Shown here piece by piece: positions 1 through 9,256 of a stretch of DNA of 64,000 nt. The notes under the pieces are model-generated. The model searched no databases. It had not been told where the DNA came from and saw nothing but the letters and a program-made list of their open reading frames with translations. Positions within the stretch are counted from its first letter, which is position 1. Each line of letters begins with the position of its first letter. The position numbers and the translations under genes were made by a program. Origin of the DNA: DASUGC01 sp035606665 (lineage in GTDB: Bacteria > Acidobacteriota > Vicinamibacteria > Vicinamibacterales > SCN-69-37); the NCBI GenBank assembly GCA_035606665.1, contig DATNEY010000038.1:1-64000 (forward strand). The letters are read 5' to 3'.

Positions 1-3000
1 CTCTGGTTCTCTAACGCGACGATGAAGACTCGATCGAACAAAGGCATCGCAGCTTGCGGTGGAACGTATGTGAAACCTCCCACCTTCGTCCCACTCTGCG
101 CGTCTGTATTCGTCACGACCACATTGACGGTTCCAGCCGCATGAGCCGGTGTTAGCGCGGTGATCGTTGTACTGTTGACTACCGAAACGCTTGACGCGAA
201 CGAGCCTCCGATCGAAACAGTCGCATTCGCCTGGAAACCCGTGCCCGAGATCGTTATCGAGGTTCCGCCAACCGTAGATCCGGAGTTCGGCGTGACCGTG
301 TTGACCACAGGCGCTGGTGTTGGTGTTGGCGTTGGCGTTGGTGTCGGCGTTGGTGTCGGCGTCGGCGTCGGCGTCGGTGTCGGCGTCGGTGTCGGTGTTG
401 GTGTCGGCGTTGGTGTCGGCGTTGGCGTCGGAGCTGGCGCCGTTCCTACATTGATGCGCACCGGTTGCGAGCTCACGCCGTTCGCCACGATGTAAACGTC
501 GTATTGCCCAGCGGGCGTTGCAGCATCGGTCTGCCGCATCACGAACGCCGTTGACACCGAGGTAGTACCGGCTGGGATGGTCCTGGGGAAGAAGTTGCAG
601 CGCGCGCAGATCCCCGTTGGCGTCCTGACCTCAGGCACCCAACTCGTCGTCGTTGGGGGAACAGTTCCGGCGACCGTCACGACTCCGTCAATCCAGGCAC
701 CAGCAACCGGCGCAGTCACAACCGGCGAGAAAACTGGCGTTGGCGTCGGCGTCGGCGTTGGCGTTGGTGTTGGCGTCGGCGTCGGCGTTGGTGTGGGCGT
801 GCCGCTTGTCGTAAAGGACCACGTTGGTCCGGTGGTGGTGACACCGCCGGCGTCAGTCACTTTGACGCGCCACTCGTAGTCTGTGCCCAGCAGCAGTCCG
901 GTTGGCGTGAAGGACGCCGCGCTTCCGCTGGGGGTGGTTGTGGTTCCGACCGTCGTAAACGCGCCGCCCATCGGGAAGGCAAGCGTGAATTCGCTGTTGG
1001 CGTCAGATTCGTAGAGATTCAGCCACGGCGAGTACGTCTGCACGTACACCGAGTCCTCGCCGGGAACGAATCGCATCGTGCGGAGCCAGCCCTCGCCACC
1101 AGTCGGCGGGCGGTCCTGGTAATCCGCCAGTATCTGGTGCACCGGATGGCCGTTTGCGACGTCCGAACGGCGGGCCTCATCGTGAATGTGTCCGCTGAGC
1201 ATGAAATGCAGGTTCGGGTTCGGCACGGCAAGGCCGTCCCACAAATACTGCGTGCTTCCACAGCCGCTCACCGTCCGCTGCGCCGACTCATTGAGGTAGC
1301 CGTGCGTGGTGACGATTCCGATTCGGTTCGGATACGCGTTCAGGATGCTGCTGGCCCACGACACCGCGCCCGCCGGCGGACAGAACTCCATGTGCACGAT
1401 GACGAAATCCATCCCGCCGGCTGTGAACAGTTGATAACTGTCGTCGTTCGACGACTGGTAGTGCCCGCCGTACCACGGCAGGCCGGCGTACCGCGTGAAG
1501 GGAAAAATGCTGTTGTAAATGGTGGTTGGCAGATCGTGATTGCCTGGCGCGAAGGCGTAGGGCACTACACCGTCGAGGACGCGCATCGCCGCGTCGGCGG
1601 CCTGGTACTCCGTCAGCGAAGTGGCGTGATTGACAACGTCGCCTTCATGCGTGACGAACACGATGTTGCGCGCGGCAACGTTGTTCTTGATCCACTGCGT
1701 CTGCGACATGTAGACCGACGGATTGAACTCGGAGTAGTTCTGTGTGTCGGGCATCACGAGCAGCGTGAACTCGGGCGCAGCCTTCTTTCGTACTTCGGCC
1801 GTCACCGTGAGCGTGCCGCCACCGGCCGCGCTGACGAGCGCCTGCAGCGGCGCGGTGGGCGACACACCTGTCGCTCCATTCGCCGGCGACAGCGCCACGG
1901 GCGCGTTCGGCGCCGCCGGGTTCATCGTGTACTCGAAATCCGTGCTCGCCCAGCTCGTCGCACCGTCCGCATCGGTGACTTTCACATTCCAGAACCATGT
2001 GCCCGGCTGGCTGACGGTGGCGTTGAAGTTGATGGTCGCACTCGTGCCCGACAATGGCTGTGAGACGACCGGCATCAGCGCGGTCTTGAACGTGACGCTG
2101 AGCGTGGGTGAGTTCGCGGACTCACTCGAGTTGAAGTTCATGGCTTCCGATCCGGCATCGGTCAGCACGAGGCCGTGGTTGGGTGAACCGTTGCTCCAGT
2201 CCTGGACCAGCCGGGTGACGTTGATCGTCCGCCATCCGGTGTAGGAGCAGCCGCCGCCCACGCCGGCGCCCGCGTTCGATCCCGCTCCATGCGCGCCTGG
2301 CGATCCCCACGGCGTGCCGGTCTTGCGCTGATTCCACGTCGCTTCGTCCTCCACCCAGTCTTCAGTGAGCCGGTAGATGGCTGCGGTGCCGCCACTGCTC
2401 GTGCAATTGACCTGAAGCGTGGCCGACGTGATGGTGGCGCCCGCCGGAACCTGTCCGGCGCCGCTTCCAATGAGCGCCGGAATCTTCAGCAGTGCATGCG
2501 CGTGCGGGCCCTGGGGATTCGCGCTGATGATCAGGCTCGAGCCGTTGGCGGCGTTCGGCGTGTCCGCCGTGATTTGCGCATCCTCAATCTGTCCAGGGCC
2601 AGCGAACGACACCGTCTGTGGCGGCGTGCTCACGGCCAGCGTCGCGCTGGACAGGCCGGCGGCGCCTGTGGCCTGCGCCGTGAATGTGACCGCGGACTGG
2701 TTCGAGACGATGTGATTGGCCGGCGAGACCAATGTGACGACGGGCGGCGGCGTTCCACTCGATGCCAGAAGTTCGAAGTTCAAGCTGATGTCGCTGCTCG
2801 TCGCCGACGATTGGTGCAACTCCACAGCCAGGACGTTGGCGCCGGTGATGAGCTGCGACGGGGCAATCGGATAGCTGAACCACGTCGTCTCGTCAGTACC
2901 GACGGCACTGGATGCCGGCGTCGAATAACCGACGGTGCCCGTCGGCATGTTCGATCGGATCACTTCGACGCCGTTCAGGTACACGATCGCGCCATCGTCC

Positions 3001-3341
3001 CGCAGCAGACGCGCCGTCAGCTGGCCGATCGACGCAAGCGACGACACGGTGAACGTGTGCCTGAAGTAGTACGTGATGTGTCTGTTCGTCGCATTGCCGC
3101 CGTACGACAGGACAGTGGACTCGTCGCCGTCGCCGTAGCCAAGTTCGGCAAATCCCGATGCCCAGCCGCTGTCGTTGTACGCCGCACTGCGCCACGCCGT
3201 CCCGAGATCGACGCCGCTGTCGTTGTATTTCCAGAGCGCGCCGGCAGGAACGAGCGTCTGCGCGCTCTGAGTTCTGGCGATCTGGCTGACGAGCAGGATC
3301 GCGACGGCCAGGACGGGCAGGATAGCGGCGCGACGCGGCAT
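1..3341 (-). CDS. Secreted multidomain metallophosphatase / phosphoesterase fusion (partial, C-terminus off the left edge)
   Basis: One open frame of 1113 codons runs from ATG 3341 to the window edge. A signal peptide (about residues 1-27) is followed by a galactose-binding-like domain (about 30-195), a DNRLRE/CBM96-like domain (about 250-410) and an Ig/Fn3-like segment. A calcineurin-like metallophosphoesterase follows (about 524-780) with MPDTQNY, GDVVNH, APGNHD, THGYLN and SGHIH, which are metal-ligand motifs. Two (PT)n linkers then flank an unassigned beta domain. An IPT/TIG domain precedes FDRVFIVALENQ, which resembles the start of the acid phosphatase/phospholipase C-type phosphoesterase family. 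It is probably extracellular or cell-surface and acts on phosphate esters or nucleotides; the substrate is unknown. The metallophosphatase call is firm. The second catalytic domain rests on about 12 residues. Confidence 0.85.
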   Translation of the reverse strand, partial: MPRRAAILPVLAVAILLVSQIARTQSAQTLVPAGALWKYNDSGVDLGTAWRSAAYNDSGWASGFAELGYGDGDESTVLSYGGNATNRHITYYFRHTFTVSSLASIGQLTARLLRDDGAIVYLNGVEVIRSNMPTGTVGYSTPASSAVGTDETTWFSYPIAPSQLITGANVLAVELHQSSATSSDISLNFELLASSGTPPPVVTLVSPANHIVSNQSAVTFTAQATGAAGLSSATLAVSTPPQTVSFAGPGQIEDAQITADTPNAANGSSLIISANPQGPHAHALLKIPALIGSGAGQVPAGATITSATLQVNCTSSGGTAAIYRLTEDWVEDEATWNQRKTGTPWGSPGAHGAGSNAGAGVGGGCSYTGWRTINVTRLVQDWSNGSPNHGLVLTDAGSEAMNFNSSESANSPTLSVTFKTALMPVVSQPLSGTSATINFNATVSQPGTWFWNVKVTDADGATSWASTDFEYTMNPAAPNAPVALSPANGATGVSPTAPLQALVSAAGGGTLTVTAEVRKKAAPEFTLLVMPDTQNYSEFNPSVYMSQTQWIKNNVAARNIVFVTHEGDVVNHATSLTEYQAADAAMRVLDGVVPYAFAPGNHDLPTTIYNSIFPFTRYAGLPWYGGHYQSSNDDSYQLFTAGGMDFVIVHMEFCPPAGAVSWASSILNAYPNRIGIVTTHGYLNESAQRTVSGCGSTQYLWDGLAVPNPNLHFMLSGHIHDEARRSDVANGHPVHQILADYQDRPPTGGEGWLRTMRFVPGEDSVYVQTYSPWLNLYESDANSEFTLAFPMGGAFTTVGTTTTPSGSAASFTPTGLLLGTDYEWRVKVTDAGGVTTTGPTWSFTTSGTPTPTPTPTPTPTPTPTPTPTPVFSPVVTAPVAGAWIDGVVTVAGTVPPTTTSWVPEVRTPTGICARCNFFPRTIPAGTTSVSTAFVMRQTDAATPAGQYDVYIVANGVSSQPVRINVGTAPAPTPTPTPTPTPTPTPTPTPTPTPTPTPTPTPTPTPTPTPAPVVNTVTPNSGSTVGGTSITISGTGFQANATVSIGGSFASSVSVVNSTTITALTPAHAAGTVNVVVTNTDAQSGTKVGGFTYVPPQAAMPLFDRVFIVALENQ
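310..440. repeat. Hexanucleotide microsatellite encoding a (Pro-Thr)n linker
   Basis: Degenerate GGTGTC/GGCGTT hexamers repeat for about 130 bp. On the minus strand they encode alternating Pro-Thr, a flexible extracellular linker inside the gene at 1-3341. On the plus strand they read as Gly-Val repeats, a shadow frame. Confidence 0.9.
734..800. repeat. Second (Pro-Thr)n-encoding hexanucleotide repeat
   Basis: This is the same GGCGTT/GGCGTC hexamer as at 310-440, about 65 bp long. It joins the Fn3-like segment after the metallophosphatase to the next beta domain of the same protein. Confidence 0.88.
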
Positions 3342-3414
3342 TCAGATCCCCACTCGCGCCGATTGAGGCGTGGCGCCGCGCAACTATAGCGGAACGCCGC
3401 CGCGTTGGTACCCG

Positions 3415-5907
3415 CTATTCGTATCTCAGGGCCAGCATCGGGTCGACCCGCGACGCACGGTAGGCGGGAATGAACCCGGCCGCGAGCGCGACGACGGCAA
3501 GAACCGCCGCCGACGCGGCCATGACGACCGCATCGATACCAGACATCTGATAGAGAATCGAACGGGCGAGCAGGCCGGCGGCCATTGCGATGCCCAGGCC
3601 AATCACTCCGCCGATGACGGTCATCAGTGCAACTTGGCGAAGCACCATCCACCGGATTCTTCCGCCATCGGCGCCAAGCGCCATCCGCAGGCCGATTTCG
3701 CGCGTGCGCTGGGCCACGCTGTAGGCGAGCACGCCGTAGAGCCCGACCGCGGCCAGGAGCGTGGCCAGGCCGGCAAACACCGACGACAACGTGCTGACGA
3801 TGCGCTCGGCGAAGACGTTTTCGCGAGCCTGCTGGGCGAGCGTCCGCAGGTCTTCGACCGGAAGGGTTGAGTCGATGCGCGCCATCATCGGGCCGACCGC
3901 GGACATCACGGCGTCGGCATCCCGCACCGATGCATAGAAGGTCAGCGAGGGGACCCTTTCGTTCTGCCGGTACGGCGTGAAGAAGAGTTCGGGCACCGGT
4001 TCCTTGACCTCGCTGTACTTCGCGTTCTTCGCGAGACCGACGATCTCGATGTCCATCGCGCCGCCGCTGCCCTGCTGCATGTGACGGCCGACCGGGTTCG
4101 CGCCCAGATTGAACTTCTTCGCGAACGCTTCGTTGACGATGGCGACCTTCGGCGTGCCGGTCATATCTGATTCCGTAAAGTCGCGGCCGGCCAGCAGCTT
4201 CACGCCGACCGTTTTGAAGAATCCCGAACCGACAATGTTGAACATCGAATGCGTGTCGGTATCGGGCCCTGCCGGGAAACCTTCAACAGAGACGTTCGTT
4301 CCCCAGTTGCTGCCGGAGAGCAGCGGCACCATGCCGGCGCCAAGACCCGTGACGCCTGGAATCCGTGCGAGCGCCATCTCGACCTGCTGGTAGATCTCCT
4401 TCGATCGTTCCGGGGGGTATCCGTTCATCTGCGGCGATACCGTGAATGTCACGACGTTCGCCGTGTCGAGACCGAGATCGACGCGCTGGATGTTGACGAG
4501 GCTCTTCAGGAACAGGCCGGCGATCGCGAGCAGCGCCATCGACAACACGATTTGCACGGTCGCGAGCGTCGCGCGGAACCGCTTGGCCGCGCGCGCGCCG
4601 CCCGGCTGGCCGGCCTGGCCCTTGAGCGTCACGGACAGGTTGGGACGCGTGCTGTGCAGCGCCGGGAACAGGCCGAACAGCAGTCCGGTGCCGACGGTAA
4701 CGAGCGACATGAATATGAGGACCCGCGCGTCGATCGCGAACGCCAGCATCTCTTGCTGTTCGCCGGGCATCATCGCCATCACGCCAGCCATCGTCCAGTT
4801 CGCGACGAAGAGACCGAAGACGCCGCCGAAGACGGCGAGGAGCACGGACTCGCCGAGCAGCTGGCGAATCAGGTCCTTGCGGGCCGCGCCGATCGAGAGA
4901 CGCACCGCCATCTCCCCGGTCCGGCCGACGGCTTTCGCCAGCAGGAGGTTCGCGATGTTCGCGCACGCGCTCAGCAGCACGACGAAGGTGACGCCGAGCA
5001 GGAGCACGAGTGGAACGAACGCTTCTTCCGGAGTGTCGCTCTGGCCGCGCGAGCCCGGCGTGACGACGAGTGTCTTCGCCTTGAACTGCTCGAGCGTCGT
5101 CGCGCTCATGCCCTTCTGCAATGGGGCTTCGACATCGTTGATGACGGCGTGGTACGGCTGATTGATCGCGGCCTGCGCCTGGGCGATCTCCGTTCCTGGC
5201 TTGAGACGCGCGAAGAGATAGATCCAGTAGGCTCTGCGATTCGCGACGAGTTTCTGGCCCGGCGTCATCCGCTCGGCCATCGAGATGGGCACGAACACGT
5301 GTGGCCGCGATCCGATCGTCGTTCCCTCGAACCCCTCTGGAGCGACGCCGACGACAGTCAACGGCTGTCCGTTGATGATGAGCGCGTCACCGACGATCGA
5401 GCGGTTGCCCGCGAATCGCGTCATCCAGTACCGATGGCTGAGCACCGTCACAGCGCCCTCGCCGGGCACACGGTCGTCATCGCTGTTCAAAAGCCGGCCG
5501 GCGGCCGGGAGGAGACCCAGCACCTGGAAGTAACTGCCGGAAACCTGAAGGGCCTCACCGCGCGTTGTCTGCCCCTGATATGCGAGGTTGGCGCCGGTGG
5601 ACCGGTGCGCCGCGATGCCCGTGAACGGGGTCTGCTGCGTCTCCAGATCGCGGAACATCGGATAGCTGAAGACAATCTCGCAGCTGCCGGCATCACCGCA
5701 GGACGTCATGCCGGACTTCGGGCCCGGATTCCCCAGGTTCACCAGCCGCCCCGGCTCGGCGACCGGCAGCGGCTTCAACAGGATCTGGTTGAAGACCGAG
5801 AAGATCGCCGCGTTCGCGCCGATGCCGAGGCCCAGCGAGACGATGGCCACGGTGGTCACGAATGGAGTCCTGAACAGCGTCCGAAGGGCGAGCTTCAGAT
5901 TGAACAT
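3415..5907 (-). CDS. Orphan ADOP-type ABC transporter permease (MacB/FtsX-like), copy 1
   Basis: 830 aa. It has the duplicated MacB/FtsX layout: an N-terminal membrane helix (TTVAIVSLGLGIGANAAIFS), a large periplasmic MacB-PCD-like domain, a three-helix FtsX block, then a second periplasmic domain and a second FtsX block ending in VDPMLALRYE. It fits the 'acidobacterial duplicated orphan permease' family of about 800 aa. No ATPase gene lies nearby, as is usual for the family. It is the last gene of the M28-tag-permease run, 19 bp after tag. The substrate is unknown; efflux or envelope remodelling are the family-level guesses. Confidence 0.93.
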   Translation of the reverse strand: MFNLKLALRTLFRTPFVTTVAIVSLGLGIGANAAIFSVFNQILLKPLPVAEPGRLVNLGNPGPKSGMTSCGDAGSCEIVFSYPMFRDLETQQTPFTGIAAHRSTGANLAYQGQTTRGEALQVSGSYFQVLGLLPAAGRLLNSDDDRVPGEGAVTVLSHRYWMTRFAGNRSIVGDALIINGQPLTVVGVAPEGFEGTTIGSRPHVFVPISMAERMTPGQKLVANRRAYWIYLFARLKPGTEIAQAQAAINQPYHAVINDVEAPLQKGMSATTLEQFKAKTLVVTPGSRGQSDTPEEAFVPLVLLLGVTFVVLLSACANIANLLLAKAVGRTGEMAVRLSIGAARKDLIRQLLGESVLLAVFGGVFGLFVANWTMAGVMAMMPGEQQEMLAFAIDARVLIFMSLVTVGTGLLFGLFPALHSTRPNLSVTLKGQAGQPGGARAAKRFRATLATVQIVLSMALLAIAGLFLKSLVNIQRVDLGLDTANVVTFTVSPQMNGYPPERSKEIYQQVEMALARIPGVTGLGAGMVPLLSGSNWGTNVSVEGFPAGPDTDTHSMFNIVGSGFFKTVGVKLLAGRDFTESDMTGTPKVAIVNEAFAKKFNLGANPVGRHMQQGSGGAMDIEIVGLAKNAKYSEVKEPVPELFFTPYRQNERVPSLTFYASVRDADAVMSAVGPMMARIDSTLPVEDLRTLAQQARENVFAERIVSTLSSVFAGLATLLAAVGLYGVLAYSVAQRTREIGLRMALGADGGRIRWMVLRQVALMTVIGGVIGLGIAMAAGLLARSILYQMSGIDAVVMAASAAVLAVVALAAGFIPAYRASRVDPMLALRYE

Positions 5908-5926
5908 GATGGAGGTTGGACGAGCT

Positions 5927-6436
5927 TCAGCGCCTGTGGGTTGTGTCCGCCTTGAAGCAGTCGGCCGCGTGATCGTTGACCATGCCGGTAGCCTGCATGA
6001 ACGCGTAGCAGATCGTGGGCCCGATGAACTTGAACCCGCGCTTCTTCAGGTCGCGGCTCATCGACTTGTCGTCGGTAAACTGCCAGATGTAGCGATCGAA
6101 GGTGCCGAATTCCTTCTGCACCGCCAGGAACGCTCGCGCGTTCGTGATCGCCGCGTCGATTTTCAGGCGGTTGCGCACGATGCCGGCGTCGGCGAGCAAC
6201 GCGCGTTTCTTCGCGGCGCCGTACTTCGCGATCTTCCTCGCGTCGAAACGATCGAACGCCTTCCGGTACGCGGGCCGCTTCCGGAGGATCGTGATCCAAC
6301 TCAGGCCCGCCTGCGCGCCCTCGAGGATGAGCATCTCGAAGAGCCGCCGGTCGTCGTGCAGCGGCACGCCCCATTCCTCATCGTGGTAACGGATGTAGAG
6401 CGGATCGTCGCCGCACCAGCTGCAACGCTTGATCAC
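5927..6436 (-). CDS. tag: DNA-3-methyladenine glycosylase I
   Basis: 169 aa, full family length. It removes N3-methyladenine from alkylated DNA in the cytoplasm, starting base-excision repair. The HhH-family Tag fold shows the zinc ligands C5, H18, H156 and C160 (RCSWCG, YHDEEWG, NDHAADC) and the catalytic-region motif LILEGAQAGLSW (E39). The start is GTG, 5 bp after the M28 peptidase stop, so the gene is probably co-transcribed and translationally linked. An adenine-glycosylase between a peptidase and an export permease is an odd operon, with no obvious common pathway. Confidence 0.96.
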   Translation of the reverse strand: MIKRCSWCGDDPLYIRYHDEEWGVPLHDDRRLFEMLILEGAQAGLSWITILRKRPAYRKAFDRFDARKIAKYGAAKKRALLADAGIVRNRLKIDAAITNARAFLAVQKEFGTFDRYIWQFTDDKSMSRDLKKRGFKFIGPTICYAFMQATGMVNDHAADCFKADTTHRR

Positions 6437-6441
6437 ACGCT

Positions 6442-8112
6442 TTACTTCTTCAATGACTTGTCGCGTATCGCCTTGAATTCATTTCCCGGCTTCCACTCCG
6501 GGATCTTGTCGGCGTTGGCGACGCGATAGCCCATCGCCAGGAAGATCTTCGCGTCGTCGATCGCGCCCGTCAGATCCCAATCGGGCTTAATCTGATCCGA
6601 CGGCTTGTGGTAGTCGTTGGTCGTGTACTCGTCACGCTTCTGCTTGCCGTAGTCTGCCGGCTTCCCGATGAAGTCCGTGCCCGAGTCCGGATCGAACGCC
6701 GGCACGCCCTTCTTCGCGAAGTTGAAGTGATCCGACCGGTAGTAGAACCCCTTTTCGGGCTCGGCGTCCGGCTTCAGCACGCGGTTCTGTTCCGCGGCCG
6801 CATCGCGCGCGTAATCGTCGAGGTCCGACGCGCCGAGACCGACGACGACCATGTCTTTCGTCCGGCCCCATTGATTGATGCCGTCGACATTGATGTTCGC
6901 GACTGTCTTCTCGAGCGGGTACAGCGGGAAGTCGGCGTAGTACTGCGAGCCGAGCAGTCCCTGTTCTTCGGCGGTCACCATCAGGAAGAGCGATGAGCGC
7001 TTCGGCGCGACCTTGAGGCCCTTCAACTTCCTTGCGATCTCGAGCACGGTCGCGCAGCCGCTCGCGTTGTCGAGAGCGCCGTTGTAGATGTTGTCCCCGT
7101 TGACGGGCGTGCCGGTGCCGAAGTGATCCCAGTGCGCGGAGTACACGACGTACTCGCTCTTGAGCTGCGGATCGCTGCCCGGGAGCTTCGCGACAACGTT
7201 CGCAGACTCGACTGACCGCATCTTCTGATGGACGGCGACGGACGCCGTCACGCCGAGCGGCACGGGTTTGAACTCGCGCGTTGCAGCGGCCGCCTTCAGC
7301 TTCTGGTAGTCCTGCCCGGCCATCTTGAGGAGCTCGGTCGCGGCGTCCATGGAGATCCAGCTCTCGATCTTCGAACGGCCGAGATTCTTGTCCGGTGTCG
7401 CGAGGTTGAAGCGCTCGCCGCTGTTGTTCTGCACGACCGTGAACGGATACCCCGCCGGCTCGGTTTCGTGCACGATGAGCACGGCCGCGGCGCCGAGCTC
7501 GGCGCCCTTCTCGTACTTGTAGGTCCAGCGGCCGTAGTACGTCATCGCCTTTCCGCCGAACGTCTTGTCGTCGATCGACCCGTCCGCGTTCTTCACCGGT
7601 GGGTCGTTTACGAGCACCATAATCGTCTTGCCCTTGACATCGATGCCCTTGAAGTCGTCCCACTCGAACTCCGGCGCCTGCACGCCGTACCCGGCGAAGA
7701 CGATCTCGGAGTTTTCGACCTTCACTTCATCGGTCACGTGCTTGCTGAAAACGACGACGTCCTTGTTGATGTTGAACTCGTGTTTCGCGGCGCCCTTCTT
7801 CACGGCGAATCCGCCCTGCGGCTCGGGCGTGATGCCGACGAGCGAGACCTTCTGCGTCCAGGAGCCGTCGGGATTACCGGGCTCGAGGCCGGCGGCCTTG
7901 AACTGATCCGTGAGATAGGCGATCGTCAGTTCCTCGCCCTTCGATCCCGGCGCGCGCCCTGCGAACTCATCCGAGGACAGCTTCTTGATGTCCACGAGGA
8001 TGGCGTCGGCGCTCGGCGTCGGTAGATCCGCCAGCGTCATCGGACCTGGCGCGGCCGAACTGCACGCGGCGGTGATTGTTGCAAGCAGGGCAGGAAGAAG
8101 ACGTTTCGTCAT
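6442..8112 (-). CDS. M28-family zinc metallopeptidase, lipoprotein
   Basis: 556 aa. The frame is open upstream, but ATG 8112 is chosen for two reasons. It starts a lipoprotein signal (lipobox ITAAC), and a TAGATT -10 box lies exactly 7 nt before it. A protease-associated (PA)-like insertion (FAGYGVQAPE region) sits in the first half. The M28 catalytic core has SAHWDH, GALDNASG and TAEEQGLLGS, plus a distal YYRSDHF histidine, supplying a two-zinc centre. It is probably an aminopeptidase or carboxypeptidase anchored in the envelope and trimming peptides. It leads the peptidase-tag-permease operon and is transcribed divergently from the cyclophilin gene. Confidence 0.93.
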   Translation of the reverse strand: MTKRLLPALLATITAACSSAAPGPMTLADLPTPSADAILVDIKKLSSDEFAGRAPGSKGEELTIAYLTDQFKAAGLEPGNPDGSWTQKVSLVGITPEPQGGFAVKKGAAKHEFNINKDVVVFSKHVTDEVKVENSEIVFAGYGVQAPEFEWDDFKGIDVKGKTIMVLVNDPPVKNADGSIDDKTFGGKAMTYYGRWTYKYEKGAELGAAAVLIVHETEPAGYPFTVVQNNSGERFNLATPDKNLGRSKIESWISMDAATELLKMAGQDYQKLKAAAATREFKPVPLGVTASVAVHQKMRSVESANVVAKLPGSDPQLKSEYVVYSAHWDHFGTGTPVNGDNIYNGALDNASGCATVLEIARKLKGLKVAPKRSSLFLMVTAEEQGLLGSQYYADFPLYPLEKTVANINVDGINQWGRTKDMVVVGLGASDLDDYARDAAAEQNRVLKPDAEPEKGFYYRSDHFNFAKKGVPAFDPDSGTDFIGKPADYGKQKRDEYTTNDYHKPSDQIKPDWDLTGAIDDAKIFLAMGYRVANADKIPEWKPGNEFKAIRDKSLKK

Positions 8113-8119
8113 GCCGGTT

Positions 8120-8129
8120 AATCTACCAT
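8120..8129. promoter_or_regulatory. Bidirectional promoter with overlapping -10 boxes
   Basis: The decamer AATCTACCAT contains TACCAT on plus (8124-8129) and TAGATT on minus (8125-8120), sharing the self-complementary TA. Each hexamer ends exactly 7 nt before a start codon, ATG 8137 on plus and ATG 8112 on minus. Both transcripts should therefore be leaderless. No clear -35 is seen on either side. Confidence 0.65.
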
Positions 8130-8136
8130 TGCAGGC

Positions 8137-9252
8137 ATGCCGCTCTTGTTTGTCCTGATCGGCGCGCTGTTCACGGTTCAGGCCGCACCGGCGCGCCCGA
8201 CGTTCTTTACATCTCCGTACTCGAAGGCCGACGTCACGAACAAGCAGGCCGTCGTCGAGACGTCGATGGGCACGTTCGTCATCGCGCTGCTGCCGGAGAA
8301 GGCGCCGAATCATGTCGGGTTTTTCATCAAGCAGGCCCGCGACGGCGCCTACAACGGCACCACGTTCTTCCGGCTGATTCGGTACGGGCTGATCCAGGGT
8401 GGCGATCCCCTCTCGAAGGATCCGGCGAAGGCCGCGCAGTACGGCACCGGCGGCATGAACGTGCTGCGAGGCGAGATCAATGACGTGCCGGTGACCGCCG
8501 GCGCCGTGGCCGCCGTGCTTGCGCCGGGGCGGCCGGACAGCGGCGGCGCGCAGTTCTTCGTCTGCGCGAGCGATCAAGCGTCGCTGCAGGGGCAGTTCAC
8601 GGTGTTCGGCCGTGTCGTCGAGGGTCTCGACATCGTGCAGTTGATCTCCGCGCAACCCGCCGATGCGCAGTTTCTCGCCGCCAATCGCATCGTCATCAAG
8701 GCCGTCACCATTCGCGATACGCCGCCACCAGTGAAGGATCCGCTGGTCGAGGCGACGCCCGCGGACCTCGCGAAGTACCGCGCGGTGCTCGAGACGACGA
8801 AGGGTGAGATCGAGATTGAGTTCCTGACGGACAAGGCGCCGGAGACCGTGCGGCAGTTTCTCAAGCTCTCAGTCGCCGGTGTCTATGACAGCACGGTCAT
8901 CTTCCGAGTCGTGCCGAACTTCGTGATCCAGACCGGCGCGCTGGCGTTCCGTGATCAGCCCGTCACCGCGAAGCAGAACGAGCTCGTCCACAATCTCAAG
9001 GCCGAGTTCTCCGACGTCATCCACACGCCCGGCATCGTCTCGATGGCGCGCGGCGACGATCCCGACAGCGCCTCGACGTCGTTCTTCATCTGCACGGGCG
9101 AATGCCGCTCCCTGGACGGGAAGTTCACCGCGTTCGCGCGCGTCACGCGCGGCATGGAAATCGTTCAGGCAATCGGCAGCGTCGCAGTCGATGGCGAGAC
9201 ACCAAAAGAAAAAATGACGCTGACACGGGTCCGCGTCGTGACGCTGAAGTAG
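8137..9252 (+). CDS. Peptidyl-prolyl cis-trans isomerase with two tandem cyclophilin domains
   Basis: 371 aa. A signal peptide (about 1-17) precedes two cyclophilin-type domains of about 170 residues. Domain 1 (about 38-195) has FFRLIRYGLIQGGDP and GAQFFVCASD. Domain 2 (about 215-370) has FRVVPNFVIQTG and STSFFICTGE. It should fold exported proteins by proline isomerisation in the periplasm. Domain 2 has TG where domain 1 keeps the canonical QGGD, so it may be a weaker enzyme or a binding module. The start is supported by the leaderless -10 at 8124. It is convergent with the Wzz-like gene, with a 4-bp gap. Confidence 0.94.
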   Translation: MPLLFVLIGALFTVQAAPARPTFFTSPYSKADVTNKQAVVETSMGTFVIALLPEKAPNHVGFFIKQARDGAYNGTTFFRLIRYGLIQGGDPLSKDPAKAAQYGTGGMNVLRGEINDVPVTAGAVAAVLAPGRPDSGGAQFFVCASDQASLQGQFTVFGRVVEGLDIVQLISAQPADAQFLAANRIVIKAVTIRDTPPPVKDPLVEATPADLAKYRAVLETTKGEIEIEFLTDKAPETVRQFLKLSVAGVYDSTVIFRVVPNFVIQTGALAFRDQPVTAKQNELVHNLKAEFSDVIHTPGIVSMARGDDPDSASTSFFICTGECRSLDGKFTAFARVTRGMEIVQAIGSVAVDGETPKEKMTLTRVRVVTLK

Positions 9253-9256
9253 CCGG

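Noticed and set aside
160..879. Plus-strand Gly-Val repeat proteins (160-495 and 577-879)
   Set aside because: They are the antisense reading of the (PT)n linkers of the minus-strand phosphatase gene, which is open across the whole region with a signal peptide and known domains.
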